Below are positions 30,017-40,933 of a DNA stretch of 64,000 bases, piece by piece. Each line of letters starts with the position of its first letter. The first letter of the stretch is position 1. The DNA comes from Cylindrotheca closterium (Eukaryota; Bacillariophyta; Bacillariophyceae; Bacillariales; Bacillariaceae). The notes under the pieces were generated by a model. It ran no database searches. It was given only the letters and a program-made list of their open reading frames with translations, and had not been told where the DNA came from. The DNA lies in NCBI GenBank assembly GCA_933822405.4, contig CAKOGP040001112.1:285793-349792 (forward strand). The letters are read 5' to 3'. Position numbers and translations under genes: made by a program.

Positions 30017-31024
30017 CTATTGGAATCGTTTTGACTGATATCCAGGCGGGTACTTGGAAGGTCGACCTGTGTCAACCACAAAGTTTGATTTTGTTGTCGG
30101 TTTCGTTACAGACCGTCTCGATCCTGGCCCACCGTACTTATGTGGCTTTTCATCCCAGAACTGACCGACAAGAAGGGTCAGCATGAAACCAAGTAAACCA
30201 AAGATCAAACACAAGATGCCTTGCCATGGTAGCGTGGCAGACTCCTTGATTATCAACTTTTGCCGACGTTTTTTAACGTAGCTATCAACCTTGTTGATGG
30301 ATGATCGCACTCTTGTCCTAGATTGTGCCAATCCGAATTGACGCATGGTTAATTGCAGCACTCCTCCATCCAACTCTCTCATGTACTGCAGAACATCACT
30401 GAAATCGGAATCAGGGACTTCAGGAGGTTTCTCCACACCCTCTGGAGTTTCTTTTTTGAAGCTCAGAGCATAACTTTTATATTCACCAAGCTCGTCAGGT
30501 CCCTTATAACTGCCAGACTTGTATTTTTTCCTTCCCTTGTCATCTCGATTTGGCGGCTCGTACTTTGAAGTATCGATCGACAAGAAGTTTCCAGCCTTGT
30601 CCGTCTTAACCGCTTGGGCAAAATCAAGTTGTGTTCGAGAGAAAACAACTGAAATTGATCTTCCGCCAGCTGGAGTCATATCCAGAGTGCACTCGTGCTG
30701 ATGACATGTCAACCAGATCGAAGCTGAAATGATTTTGTGTTAGCAAAGGTGAAGTTGCAATATTAGAAGCTTCTTGCCGAAGTACTCACCATTCCAGTAT
30801 CGTAGATAACGGTATCCTACAAACATTAGAAAGATAAAGAAAGCGAGGATATAATAGGAGTATTTTGTGAAGGAACTGGCTTGTTTCCATGACTTGATAA
30901 TTGGAGCATCCATTCTGATTGACTTTCCAGACCCATCGTCGCCTGGCCGAGACATGAATGAACCTCCTCCTGTTCTGGGGGACGAGTTCATTGGGAGAGA
31001 CCCGCTATTCTTTCGACGAAACAT
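30017..31024 (-). CDS. Two-span membrane protein of unknown function
   Basis: Two exons, 31024-30790 and 30723-30017 (313 residues), joined by a 66-nt intron; the join gives YRYLRYWN-ASIWLTCHQHE. The first ATG is 31024 (MFRRKNSGSLPMN); the frame upstream has no ATG. Membrane spans: YYILAFFIFLMFVGYRYL near residue 57 and WQGILCLIFGLLGFMLTLLVG near 250. The loop between them (about 170 residues, with TLDMTPAGGRSISVVFSRTQ and VRSSINKVDSYVKKRR) would face the lumen if the N-terminus is cytosolic. A Gly/Pro/Lys-rich tail ends the protein. I do not recognise the family. Confidence 0.65.
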
Positions 31025-31437
31025 CGTAATAGTATCTCGCACAACCACAGATGAGAGATAGCTTCATCAACTTTCTTGGCTTCTTGTTATGTCGCCGATA
31101 TTCGTGACCATTCTCTCAAAAAATTTAAGTCGACGGAACATGTCCACACGCGCGCAGTGTGTACGGACATGCTCACGGCGGGGAGCGGACAGACCAAGAG
31201 TTCGGTCTTTCCAGCGACATTCGAGTTGAACCATGGTTCCGGTACGACATGGCAGTGGTAAGGTACTATACACTCCACACTCCACACACTAATTACGAAG
31301 AGAAAAGACACCTACTGTATGTAGTAAAGCCAAACAAAAGTTATGAGCATGCGATGAGTACGGTTTCATTTCGTAGCAGAAATGAAACTAGTAAAGTACC
31401 CAAAAGTGGTGGTAGATGGCACTAGAACACCAATTGA
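31025..31437. other. Intergenic between two minus-strand genes
   Basis: Promoter side of the two-span membrane gene and 3' flank of the PDZ gene. No gene seen. Confidence 0.45.
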
Positions 31438-31538
31438 TCACTGCTGTTGTTTCCTGTTTTTGCGTTCGAGGAGGAGCAAGAAATGGCAGCGAAAAGGGTG
31501 TCGATGAGAATAATCCAAAAGAAACATTCATCAGCTTT

Positions 31539-32171
31539 CTAAAAAGCAAAACAATAATAAACGTACCAGGGATTATCGAATGGAGGCTCGAAAAAATCCA
31601 TGAATGTCTTCACAGCACTAGGATCTGCTTCTCCAGGACGTTCAAACATGAGGATGACGTCGTTACATCTCCACTTTTGATCATTTGAGCCAATCGCGCC
31701 TACAACAGTGTCGAAATCGAAATTGCGTGCAGGAATTAGTCGTCGCTCATACTTGGCACCAACAATCTTAACAGCTGTGATTGCAACCAATATATCTCCT
31801 TTTTGAATCTTTCCTTGGCGCTCAGCTAGCCCGCCTTCAACGAAATCTTGGACGAAGACCCCATTTCCGATCTCGATCTCTTCAAAAATGATGCCGAGAG
31901 GCTTGGTAAGCGAGACTTCGTAGATGCCCTTGGGGATGTTGAAGATTTCTGGAAAAGCCTCCCGATCTTCAGGGGTGAATGGTTTCATGAATGCATCAAA
32001 ACTTTTGTAGAAGGCAAAGTCTCCTTTTCCAAAATTCAGACCAGCACCCCACATTCCTGGTACTGAAAGCGAATTGCAGGCTGTATCAAATCTTTCGGTA
32101 TTCTGCAACGGTGTAGGTGCAAACGCAGATGCGCCGCAAAGAAAAGCTGTCAATGTCAGTATGGTTCTCAT
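31539..32171 (-). CDS. Plastid-targeted PDZ-domain protein
   Basis: A 210-residue protein from ATG 32171. The leader MRTILTLTAFLCGASAFAP is a textbook diatom signal peptide with the exact ASAFAP motif, so plastid import is very likely. A PDZ-like core follows: KPLGIIFEEIEIGNGVFVQD, FVEGGLAERQGKIQKGDILV. The frame upstream of 32171 is open but would bury the leader. The end is uncertain: the open frame stops at 31539 (PWYVYYCFAF), but a good donor (CTG-GTACGT at 31566) and an acceptor (AAACAG at 31454) would instead give PWKQQQ with the stop at 31438. A scaffold or protease-adaptor role is plausible for a lone PDZ. Confidence 0.8.
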   Translation of the reverse strand: MRTILTLTAFLCGASAFAPTPLQNTERFDTACNSLSVPGMWGAGLNFGKGDFAFYKSFDAFMKPFTPEDREAFPEIFNIPKGIYEVSLTKPLGIIFEEIEIGNGVFVQDFVEGGLAERQGKIQKGDILVAITAVKIVGAKYERRLIPARNFDFDTVVGAIGSNDQKWRCNDVILMFERPGEADPSAVKTFMDFFEPPFDNPWYVYYCFAF

Positions 32172-32431
32172 CTTTCTGTTGGTTGTATGTTGACTGTGAT
32201 AACGTTTTGCGGTTTGTATTTTGTGTCTGAGTCGAACGATGTTGATGTCATCCAATTCGACTGACGTGTAGTAAAGGAACTAATTCAGTCTCTTGGATTC
32301 AACTACTTGATGGAGCGCCTACTGCCTACCCTTTTTGTAAAAACACTCCTCATTTCCGCCTACTGTCATTCCAGCCCATGGACGAATGGTAATCTTTTAG
32401 ATACGTATGTTGCCTCTACTTATTACATACA

Positions 32432-34380
32432 CTACACATTTGGCGGGGGGAAATCAGATGCTTCACGCAGATTTTTCCAAGCCTCTGGGAACATGTCGTC
32501 TGGTATCCTTATTTCATGCCTGAAAGCGTTTCGTAGGAAGACATCTGTGGTGTACGGAGCATCAGAAAATTCAAACGCTTCCCGCAGTAAATGTTCTAGC
32601 AGAACGTTTTTGTCCGTGTTATTTCTGTCAGCCAAGACTGCGGCGTACAACGTTTGGCCATTCATTTCTTCACGTCTTAGTATCTCACAACTTGTCATGT
32701 CCGATAGACCCTCCTTGAAGAAAAAGTTATCAGTTCCAGTTTCATTTGCATTCCTCCACGGACCTGTGTGATTGTATTCTTCTCGAAAACCGAGTACAAT
32801 GTTTGAAGGATAAGGTTCTTTGATTTCTTCAAAGACTGTCTTCAATGTGCTATTTTGTCGTCGATTCATCTCGTAGGCAGACACATAGTTTAGTGATTTC
32901 TCAAGTGGTCTCCATTTTGCTTTGTGCTCTCGCCATGCCTTTTCCCAGTCGTCGCCGTAGTCGAGGAGAATTTCTTCGCCAGGCTCAATATCTCTCAGTG
33001 TGATAACTTCCATTCCGAGTCTTGAACCTTTTTCAGTCGTGAACCATTTAACATCCTTCTCCAATGCCTCTGGGAAGTGATTACTTCTTTCAGGCTTTGC
33101 CCATTGCAGTCGCACGTTGGCCCGGGTCTGATTGTGGTTTATCAAGCCGAAGCTTGGTCCATATGGAGACAAAACCAAAGTTGAGTCGACATGCCCCAAG
33201 CAGTAGTTCAACAGAAGCTGCTGGCGGGTGAATTTCTCGTGTTTGTGTCCCATATCAATGAGTTTCCGGGGTTGTCGCATTGTCAGAACAGATCTCTCTG
33301 GAATATGAATGAGTGGGACAGGTAGAATCGCGGAACCCTCCGACAAGTAGCGGGACGCAAACAAGCCATGGCCTGCCTTTGGAATGGTAGACACTCCAAA
33401 TTCGAAGTTATCGGCACACAATGCATGTTTGTCAAGCCAATCTTGCGACCGAGTCATTTGTGAACGCTTCAATTGCTTGAGGCCAAGCTTTTCCATTTGC
33501 TGATAGTCTTCTTTTGGAGGAAGAGCAGCGAAGACGGTTGACTGCCAAGTATTCTTTTCGTCCGTCACAAAGGTGGCCCACAAATCTTGCACCACTGAAG
33601 ATAGACTAGAATCTTCATATTTTGACAGCAGCTTTTCTGAAAACTTTTTGTAAAGCGATTCAGCTCGTTTATGATCCTTCCAGAGTGGGATGACACCCAA
33701 TTTGTACTGTCGTTGCTTGAACCTTTGGTTTGCATGCAACTGTGAATACCGACGCAAGATCAAATATGCAGTAGGGCATTACATGCCATTTGCACTTACC
33801 ACTTGTTTCCATAGTTGTTGAATAATTCTTCGCCTTTTGCGACCTTTCGTCCTGCATGGGACATGCGACTGTGATGCAAACTGAAAGCCCCAGCTTCCGG
33901 ATCTCTCAAACGATCTAATTCTTCGGGACCGTATTCACACCCTCCATCCTGATCGACATTGAGAAAATCCATATAACCATTGGCTACAGCTCCAAAGCCG
34001 GGAGAAGCCATGTCTGTTTCATGCGCCGCCATTTTGGTTGCCCCATAGTATCCAGAGTGCGATGCCCAGGTGTAGTCATTCCAAAGGAAGGTAATTTTCC
34101 GGCGAGTTCCCAGATCAACAATCGGTATAACCAAATCGCCTACCGGGAGCAATAATTCCCCTTTATCGAAGTCTTTTCCTGCGAACATTCCCAGTCCTGC
34201 ACCTGGAATTGTTGACATACCTACCCAGATACGACATTGATCGCTTTCTGGAGTCTGAGCCGTGGAATTCTGCGAATCGACTACAAGGATATCATTTTCA
34301 TTAGCATTATCTTGAGAATGAGAGAATTGTGTCAGAAGGAGTGTGGCAACTCCGACCGAAAATCTTCGCAACGTCGCCAT
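32432..34380 (-). CDS. Double-SET-domain protein with signal peptide, paralogue B
   Basis: Two exons, 34380-33800 and 33722-32432 (623 residues); the 77-nt intron is at the same codon as in paralogue A (YGNKW-FKQRQY). The signal peptide is at LRRFSVGVATLLLTQFSHSQ. SET unit 1: GAGLGMFAGKDFDKGELLLP through GEELFNNYGNKW. SET unit 2: GHGLFASRYLSEGSAILPVP, FGLINHNQTRANVRLQWAKP and EPGEEILLDYGDDW. The shared end is NAFRHEIRIPDDMFPEAWKN. Inverted relative to paralogue A, about 9 kb away, with unrelated genes between. Predicted lysine methyltransferase; substrate and compartment unknown. Confidence 0.8.
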
Positions 34381-34598
34381 CGTCACCGTTTTTTTTACAA
34401 AAAAAGGAAAGAAACGGAATTCAGTTCAAACGGAAAAAATTTAAATTTGAAACTTTGACTGGTTCGACTAAAGTAAGCAAGAACAAGAAGTAGGATGAGG
34501 ACACCAGACGCGTGTTCAACGCTTTTTTAGCAATATCATGCAGTACATCACGACCCAAGCTTGGGCTGAGTGACTGCTATCAACCTCACTACATCAGA

Positions 34599-35754
34599 AT
34601 GAAATGGAGCACAGGATTCACAAAGACGTTCTCCTGTAGGCTCCCAATTATGGGTGCTCCGATGCTTGGTAGGTGCCTCTTGTATCTGATGTTTTGGAGT
34701 GTTCTTCGATATCGAACCTATTCTCAACGCTTTTCATTCAGGTCCCTCAGGAGGTCAATTGGCGGCTGAAACTTGCCGTGCTGGTGGATTGGGATTCCTT
34801 GCTGCTGGCCACCTGAATAGCAAAGAGGCCTTGCACAGTTTAGAACGAGAAATCGAAATATTCAAGGAGGCGTCAAACAACGAGGAGTTTCCTTTGTGCA
34901 TTGGATTCATTGGCCACAGCACCTTTGCTACCGAACAGGGATGGTCTTTGTTTGAAAATGTTTTAGAAGATTATAATCCAAGTGTGATCCAAGTATTCGC
35001 TCCAGCTATTAGTTATATGAAGAACAATGGTACCAAGACAAGTGTTGTGCAGCTGGCACATTCCTATGGATGCAAGGTTATCGCACAAGTGGGTTGTGAA
35101 AGTGATGGTGCCCGGGCTCTTAAAGAAGGCGTGGACTGTGTAATTGCACAAGGGACAGAGGCAGGTGGACATGGCGTCCGACGAGAACATGGCTGTGGAA
35201 CCTTGTCTCTGACCTCTCGATTGGTAAAGCTTTCGAAAGGGAAAATTCCCGTGTTGGCCGCGGGTGGGATCGTCGATGGTAGCGGATTAATAGCTGCACT
35301 TGCTCTAGGAGCTGACGGGGTAGTTTTGGGAACACGCTTATGGGCTTCTAATGAGGCAAAAGGACCATCAGCCTACAAAGATGCCATGGTAGCTGCAACG
35401 AGCGCAGATCAGGTTGTTCGAACTGAAGCATTTGATGTCATCTGGAACTCTTACCGAGGGACAAAGTGGCCGGCACCCTTCGATTCCTCTGGAGTATTGA
35501 GAAATAAGTTTACAGACGCTTGGGATGAGAAAATACCCGATTTGAGAAAAGAGTTGGAGAGTGGAGAAGAGTCCAATATCGTCAAGGAGTTCAAGGAATG
35601 TAGTGCCGCCCAAGACACAGATTTCAGCTGTGTATTCAGTGGCAAAGGTGTTGCTTCAATAGATTCCATTGAACCTGCATTTGATATCATCACAAATATT
35701 GAGAAGGAGGCGATAAAGAGCCTTCAACGAGTGAATGTAGTAGCACAAGAATAA
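34599..35754 (+). CDS. Nitronate monooxygenase (2-nitropropane dioxygenase family)
   Basis: Two exons, 34599-34668 and 34742-35754 (360 residues). Exon 1 is short (MKWSTGFTKTFSCRLPIMGA) and supplies the conserved PIMGAPML; the join gives MLG-GPSGGQLAAETCRAGG, the FMN phosphate-site start of the TIM barrel. Further family marks: FGFLAAGHL-type loop (GFLAAGHL), VIAQGTEAGGHGV (catalytic His region) and VLAAGGIVDG...ALGADGVVLGTRLWAS (FMN-phosphate loop). The enzyme oxidises alkyl nitronates such as propionate-3-nitronate to carbonyl compounds plus nitrite. No targeting leader is evident. It sits 170 nt upstream of the GSIII-like gene on the same strand. Confidence 0.88.
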
Positions 35755-35924
35755 CTGAACTGTAAACTGATCGTTCCGCCTTCCTACTGTACGGTGTTGT
35801 AATCCATGTGGTCGAATTTTCAGCTGCCATTGCACGTGAACGTGACCGTGTGTACGCTCAACGATCTTCTCGCATTTATTCGTATTCCGAAGATTGCAAA
35901 AGAACTACTTTAGATATTGTGACT

Positions 35925-38068
35925 ATGCTTGCTGTCCTCTCCCGAAGTCGTATACCAGGGAGAAAAGCATCCCGCTTTGCATCTTCTTTGGTTGGATATG
36001 ATGACTATGGGAAGGATGTCTTCACAGGAAAAGTTGCAGATGAATACCTAAAAAAGCATGGTGCGAGCAAAGAACTTATGAACAGCGGCAACTGGACCGT
36101 CGCGGATCCCGACACGGTTGCCAATGCTGTCTTTGATTGGTATGTTTAAAGTGTGCTACATCTCGAAATTGGAGACAAGAGGCTAGATCGCTAAACATTG
36201 ATTCGCTATTCTGCAGGGCGATTGAACGTGGTGCAAATACTTATTGCCACTTGTTTCAACCACTGGCCTCGAATGGAGTGCGTTTCGGAATGACAGGGCA
36301 GGTCCAGAGTACCATGATGACAATTGATGAGAAGAATCAAGTTGCGCAAGGTTTCAGCGGCAAAGATCTTGTCAAGGGAGTCGCAGACGCATCATATCTT
36401 CAAACTGGTGGTCTTGTAACTTCACAGAAAGCTAACGGAATCCTCGCAATTGATACGTCTTCTCCCATTTTCTGTCGGGGCGATGTTGTATTTATACCTG
36501 CAGTCTTTGTAAGTGAAGACGGCGTAGCGCTAGATGAAAAGACTCCTCTTTTGAGGTCGAACGAAGCCCTTTCACGTGAAGCCAAGAGGTTGTTGCCTCT
36601 CCTTGGCCTAGATGCCTCCAATGGCCTGGACACTTATCTTGGTATAGAGCAGGAGTTTTTCCTGGTTCCTCGTGATCATTATTATCGTCGCCCTGATTTG
36701 CAAGATACAGGACGAACGCTAATGGGCAAGGGCGCCGCAAAATCGCAGGAAATTGCAAATCATTACTTGGCGCCACTGTCTAGTGCGACTTCGGCTCTTG
36801 CTTGTCTGCAAGAGATTCAAGATGAAACTTGGTCGATGGGGATCCCTCTGAAGACAAGACATCGCGAAGCGGGGCCAAATCAGTTCAAGCTTATATGCAG
36901 CCGTGGGAAATCCGCGGCTCGGATCGACCAAAACCTCATGGTCATGCAGGTAATCGAAGAAATTGCGGCAAAACATGGCCTTGCAGCTCTACTTCATGAA
37001 AAGCCGTTCGAAGGGATCAAAGGAAGTAGTAAGAACATTCGTTGGTCCATGAAAACTCGAGAAGGTCTTAATCTACTCGATCCGAATGCTGTTCTAGAAG
37101 ACTGCGAAAATGAAGATGCTTTCCCAATTATCATGGCCGCAATCATTTCCGGATTGGTTGAATATGGGGATCTAGTTCGCATAGCAATGTCATCACCTGG
37201 AAATGAGCTTCACACTGGAGACAGAAAACCGACCACTGTGTCTGCTTGTCTTGGGGACGACTTGACTGCAGGTTTGCAAGGCTATGTCAACGATTGGATA
37301 GCAGCGTACAAACCAAGCAACAAAGTGCTTGATCTTGGAATTGGCGAAGTGCTTCCGTTCGAGATTTCACAGGCAAATCAGAACAATACTTCCTTGTTCG
37401 AATACAGGGCCAATGGACTTGACTTCCGCGGTCTTGGGTCAGGTCAAAATATTTCAATGGCCAACACAGTTTTGAATTCCATCGTCGCAAACAAGTTTTC
37501 TGAGTTTGCCGGTCGAATTGAAGCGGGAGAGACCCCAGGTGAAGTTGCGAAGAAAGCGCTGAAGACGATTTTTAATGGTGATGTATTTGTTTCTAGCGGA
37601 GACGGACACTCTGATCTCGAGGCCATTGAAGCGCTTTCCACTCAGAAACACACGTCTTTCTTCGAGAAGATGAGGGTGTTCTCGTCCGAAGAGCTGACTG
37701 CACGCCAAATCGTTCTTTACGAGCACTACGCCGGGATTATCGAGATGGAGGCACTGGTGATGGTCAAGGTGATCCTCCATCGAGTTCTACCAGCGATGAG
37801 GGCATTGGAGCATGAATCATTGAACGACATGACATCTTCCCTGGGATCTTTAGAAGAAGCCATCCAAGGATTACAGGATGCTACTAGTGCCAAAGAGAAA
37901 GCAGCTTTGGCAAAAGAACTTCGTCTAGGAGAGATGGTAACGGCCCGTTCGATTTGCGACCAAGCAGAAGGAACTATTCCATCGGAGCACTGGTCTTTGG
38001 CAACCTACAAAGAGTTGCAATCGCTTGATTCCCACACAGTAACGGAGGCTGACTACTTTGGAGAGTAA
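35925..38068 (+). CDS. Glutamine synthetase type III-like protein, active site eroded
   Basis: Two exons, 35925-36139 and 36217-38068 (688 residues), join FDW-AIERGANTYCHLFQPL. The fold is clearly GSIII over its whole length: FSGKDLVKG, DEKTPLLRS, LGIEQEFFLV, GIPLKTRH, GLAALLHEKPFEG, CLGDDLT, LDFRGLGSGQNIS. But many residues conserved in active GSIII are changed: KHNEVAPxQ(H/F)E reads RHREAGPNQFK, SGKHNNWS reads SSKNIRWS, GNDHRLGANEAPP reads GNELHTGDRKPTT, and RTSPFAFTGN reads NTSLFEYRAN. A normal enzyme is therefore unlikely; a regulatory or new-substrate role is possible. The start (MLAVLSRSRIPGRKASRF) resembles a mitochondrial presequence. Confidence 0.85.
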
Positions 38069-38424
38069 GTTTTGCTTTTGTTGTTTTTCGTTTTTTTCAG
38101 CTGTATGCTTAAGAATTTGAATACTCACCCTGTTGCAATGTAGGATATAATATGACGACACCTAGCTAGGTAGATAAAGTATGATAGGAATCGAATGTTT
38201 AAAAAAACGAAAAAGTATTTTTTGAATGCTGTTATAATACCGGTACTGTACTTCTAGATCTACCGGTACGCTAACGAACGAATCTTTGATTAACCCGACT
38301 AATGGACGAAACACGTGCTTCGAGGTGATGTCAAAGCGAACTATGTGAACCGCAAAATTTCAAACCAATGGTTCAACCAGAGAAAAGATCCAAAGAAGTA
38401 CATGCACCCTCATAAAACAATATC
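38069..38424. other. Intergenic, upstream of the TroA-like gene
   Basis: About 356 nt; no gene. Contains a repeated CCGGTAC word (38239, 38262 areas). Likely promoter of the TroA-like gene. Confidence 0.45.
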
Positions 38425-39771
38425 ATGAAGCTCTCGTATCACCTCCTCCTTCTTGCTCTCCTTCAATCATCTGTGAACGGAAACAACTCGCAGCAATGTG
38501 TCACTTCTGTCGATGCAGCCAATGATTACTTTCCAGAGAAAGTGCAACCAACTGAATCGGAACAATGGTCCATAGAGTACCAAAACACCTACAAGGTTCT
38601 CACCAACTCTTGGGCCAACAAGACTTACCTCCTTTACCAATGTGGAACTGAGCCTCCGCAAAACGAGAACCAGTACGATGCAATCTTTTCGGTGCCAGTT
38701 CAAGGTATCAGTCTTTCCTCGACACCGCAGGTTACCTTCATCGAGCTCTTGAACCGACGCACAAGCATCGCGGCCTGGGTTGGAAGCTTTGGCTTTATTC
38801 ACTCACCATGTTTGAGCAAGATGATTGATGATGGTGATGTTGCTACACTCCAACCGGATGACGGAACCAATGCTACTCTTCTTACTGACAGTGGTCTTGA
38901 GAACACTGTCTTTTTTGCTGGGGGTGACACAACTTACGAGAATGAGGTTCAGGTTCATGCCTACGAAGAGAACTTCAACCTTGCAACTTTTGAATGGGTC
39001 AAATTCTACTCGGCCTTTTTCAACCTCGAGAAGGAAGCTAACGAAATCTTTGACGCTACAAAGACTCGATATGATTGTACCGTTCAGAACGCCGGCATCC
39101 TTTCGGCAGACCAAGAGAAAAAGCCCACTGTCCTCTGGGGATCCTGGTGTGAATCCTGTGGAGGCTGGTTCGTTGCCAAGTCCTGCCCAGAGTACTACTG
39201 TGAATTTGCTGAATCTTGTGGCGCAACTTTGCTCACTACTGAGGCTGGAAGTGTAACCACATCCTGGGGTGTCAATTACATGACTACCGAAGAGTTTGTG
39301 GAATTTGGCAAAGATGCTGATCACTTCATCTATACAGCTACTGATGTATTGAGTACTGTCTATGGAACCTTTAAGGATGACTTTGCAAATATGAAAGCGG
39401 TTTTGAACAACGAGGTGTACGACACTGCCGGTGCTGGACCCAATAGTTGGTTCGAACAGCGTCTCGCTGAACCCGATGCGATCTTGCAAGACTTTTGTAC
39501 CATTGTTGGAACCGAGAACCCCGCAGTCCTCCACAAATTGTCCTTTTTGAGACACGTTGACGATGTCGTTCCCGTCAATGGAGTGTGCGCTGACATTGCT
39601 ACTCAACTGGAACCTCTTGGAACGGATTGCGAGGCTCTTACAGATGCACCACAAGAAGGGAACGACGCTCCTGCTGATCCAGCCGCTGATGAGGACACCA
39701 AGGAAGACTCTGCTCCTGGAGCCAAGTTTGTTCTCGGAATGGTTGGACTTCTCGCAGCTTTCTTGCTCTAG
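38425..39771 (+). CDS. TroA-like (siderophore/B12-type) binding protein, probably GPI-anchored surface protein
   Basis: A 448-residue protein. Signal peptide MKLSYHLLLLALLQSSVNG, then YQNTYKVLTNSWANKTYLLYQCG and AIFSVPVQGISLSSTPQVTF, the entry of class III periplasmic-binding folds related to ferric-siderophore/B12 binding proteins (YKVVTV...YVLVQxGT pattern). The second lobe has VLWGSWCESCGGWFVAKSCP and a Cys-rich segment. The C-terminus is an acidic linker followed by FVLGMVGLLAAFLL with no tail, a GPI-anchor type signal. The fold suggests capture of an iron complex or a vitamin at the cell surface (compare diatom FBP1), but ligand residues cannot be assigned here. Confidence 0.68.
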   Translation: MKLSYHLLLLALLQSSVNGNNSQQCVTSVDAANDYFPEKVQPTESEQWSIEYQNTYKVLTNSWANKTYLLYQCGTEPPQNENQYDAIFSVPVQGISLSSTPQVTFIELLNRRTSIAAWVGSFGFIHSPCLSKMIDDGDVATLQPDDGTNATLLTDSGLENTVFFAGGDTTYENEVQVHAYEENFNLATFEWVKFYSAFFNLEKEANEIFDATKTRYDCTVQNAGILSADQEKKPTVLWGSWCESCGGWFVAKSCPEYYCEFAESCGATLLTTEAGSVTTSWGVNYMTTEEFVEFGKDADHFIYTATDVLSTVYGTFKDDFANMKAVLNNEVYDTAGAGPNSWFEQRLAEPDAILQDFCTIVGTENPAVLHKLSFLRHVDDVVPVNGVCADIATQLEPLGTDCEALTDAPQEGNDAPADPAADEDTKEDSAPGAKFVLGMVGLLAAFLL

Positions 39772-39913
39772 ATGTCATTACAGTAAAGTTAAATAATGCC
39801 CAAGTAAGAAGAGCATAAAAAAGATAAAAGCTTATTTTATATACAAATGTTATCCTTGTGATCATGCCGGGCGCCTCTTCGACAAGGGTGCCATGATGCA
39901 CAACGACGCACTT

Positions 39914-40933
39914 TTACTCCTTCTTCATTTCTTCTGGAGCTATTCGTTCCAATGGCATGCTTTCTCGATACTTGTAGTTCTGAGAGTCAATTTTCAATGC
40001 AGACACATCGATTTCTTCCCGAATGGAATCATGTATCCACAAGGTTTCTTTGCCCGCCTTGAGTGTTTTGAGAAGACTGTATCCATTTTCGTTGAGGAGT
40101 TGAGATAATGGCTCACTGGGCCGTTCAACCGTCAAGACGTTGAATCGATACTCCGTAAATGGAAAGGATGACAGCACCAAGTCTTCCGCCCCTTCCACAT
40201 CCAAACTCAAATAATCAATGACACGAGGGGCCTGGAAGGTTTGAAATATCTCCTTGAGCGTGACTGTATACCGTCGTTGTATCGTATTGAATTTGTTATC
40301 GTCATTCTTGTTGTCAAATTGTCCACCCACAATCCCTCCCTTTGGCGCCTTGGCCTTGGGAAAGGTAAAATGAACTTCTTCTAGAGTTTGATTCCCCACC
40401 ACTGCCGCCACAACTTCACACTTGCGATAGGCCAAGCCGCCCCAATAGACTGGGTTGGGTTCCAAACAAATCCCCTTCCAATCCAATTGAGTCTCTAATG
40501 CGTACGTATTGGATATTCGGATCGCATCATTGCTAGCCAAATCGACAAAGAATCCTTGTTTTTTAGAATTCAAAAGGCGGGCCACAATTTCGTCTTGTCG
40601 GTATTGAGAAAACCATTGATTGACTTCAAAATACGGCTTGGGAAGTGTGGTGACATCGGCAATGTGCTTTTGATCCCCGTAAAAGACATTGATTTGTTTC
40701 CATCCATCGTTTGAAGTAGAAGGTATTGTTGTTCGTCGTTGTCTCTTCAGATGATGATTCTTGGAGGCAGTGGTGATCAACGCATCCAAACCCGAACAGG
40801 AAGCACCAATGGTGCTCTCGAAATGAAAATGAGACAAGAAGAGTAGTGATGAAAGCACGAACCCAAACAGCGATCCACCTGCAAAGGTGATGTATTGCAA
40901 GTTGCGTGAACTGTGTTTTGGAGATGGCATCAT
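39914..40933 (-). CDS. FkbM-type methyltransferase, type II membrane protein
   Basis: A 339-residue protein from ATG 40933 (MMPSPKHSSRNLQYITFAGG). A membrane anchor follows (GSLFGFVLSSLLFLSHF). The SAM-binding core is QGFFVDLASNDAIRISNTYA...DWKGICLEPNP (motif I and the acidic ribose-binding residue) with YLSLDVEGAEDLVLSSFPF, the FkbM hallmark (DVEGxE). The family O-methylates small molecules or glycans; the membrane anchor points to a Golgi or ER glycan target (inference). Divergent from the kinase gene at 41458. Confidence 0.82.
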   Translation of the reverse strand: MMPSPKHSSRNLQYITFAGGSLFGFVLSSLLFLSHFHFESTIGASCSGLDALITTASKNHHLKRQRRTTIPSTSNDGWKQINVFYGDQKHIADVTTLPKPYFEVNQWFSQYRQDEIVARLLNSKKQGFFVDLASNDAIRISNTYALETQLDWKGICLEPNPVYWGGLAYRKCEVVAAVVGNQTLEEVHFTFPKAKAPKGGIVGGQFDNKNDDNKFNTIQRRYTVTLKEIFQTFQAPRVIDYLSLDVEGAEDLVLSSFPFTEYRFNVLTVERPSEPLSQLLNENGYSLLKTLKAGKETLWIHDSIREEIDVSALKIDSQNYKYRESMPLERIAPEEMKKE

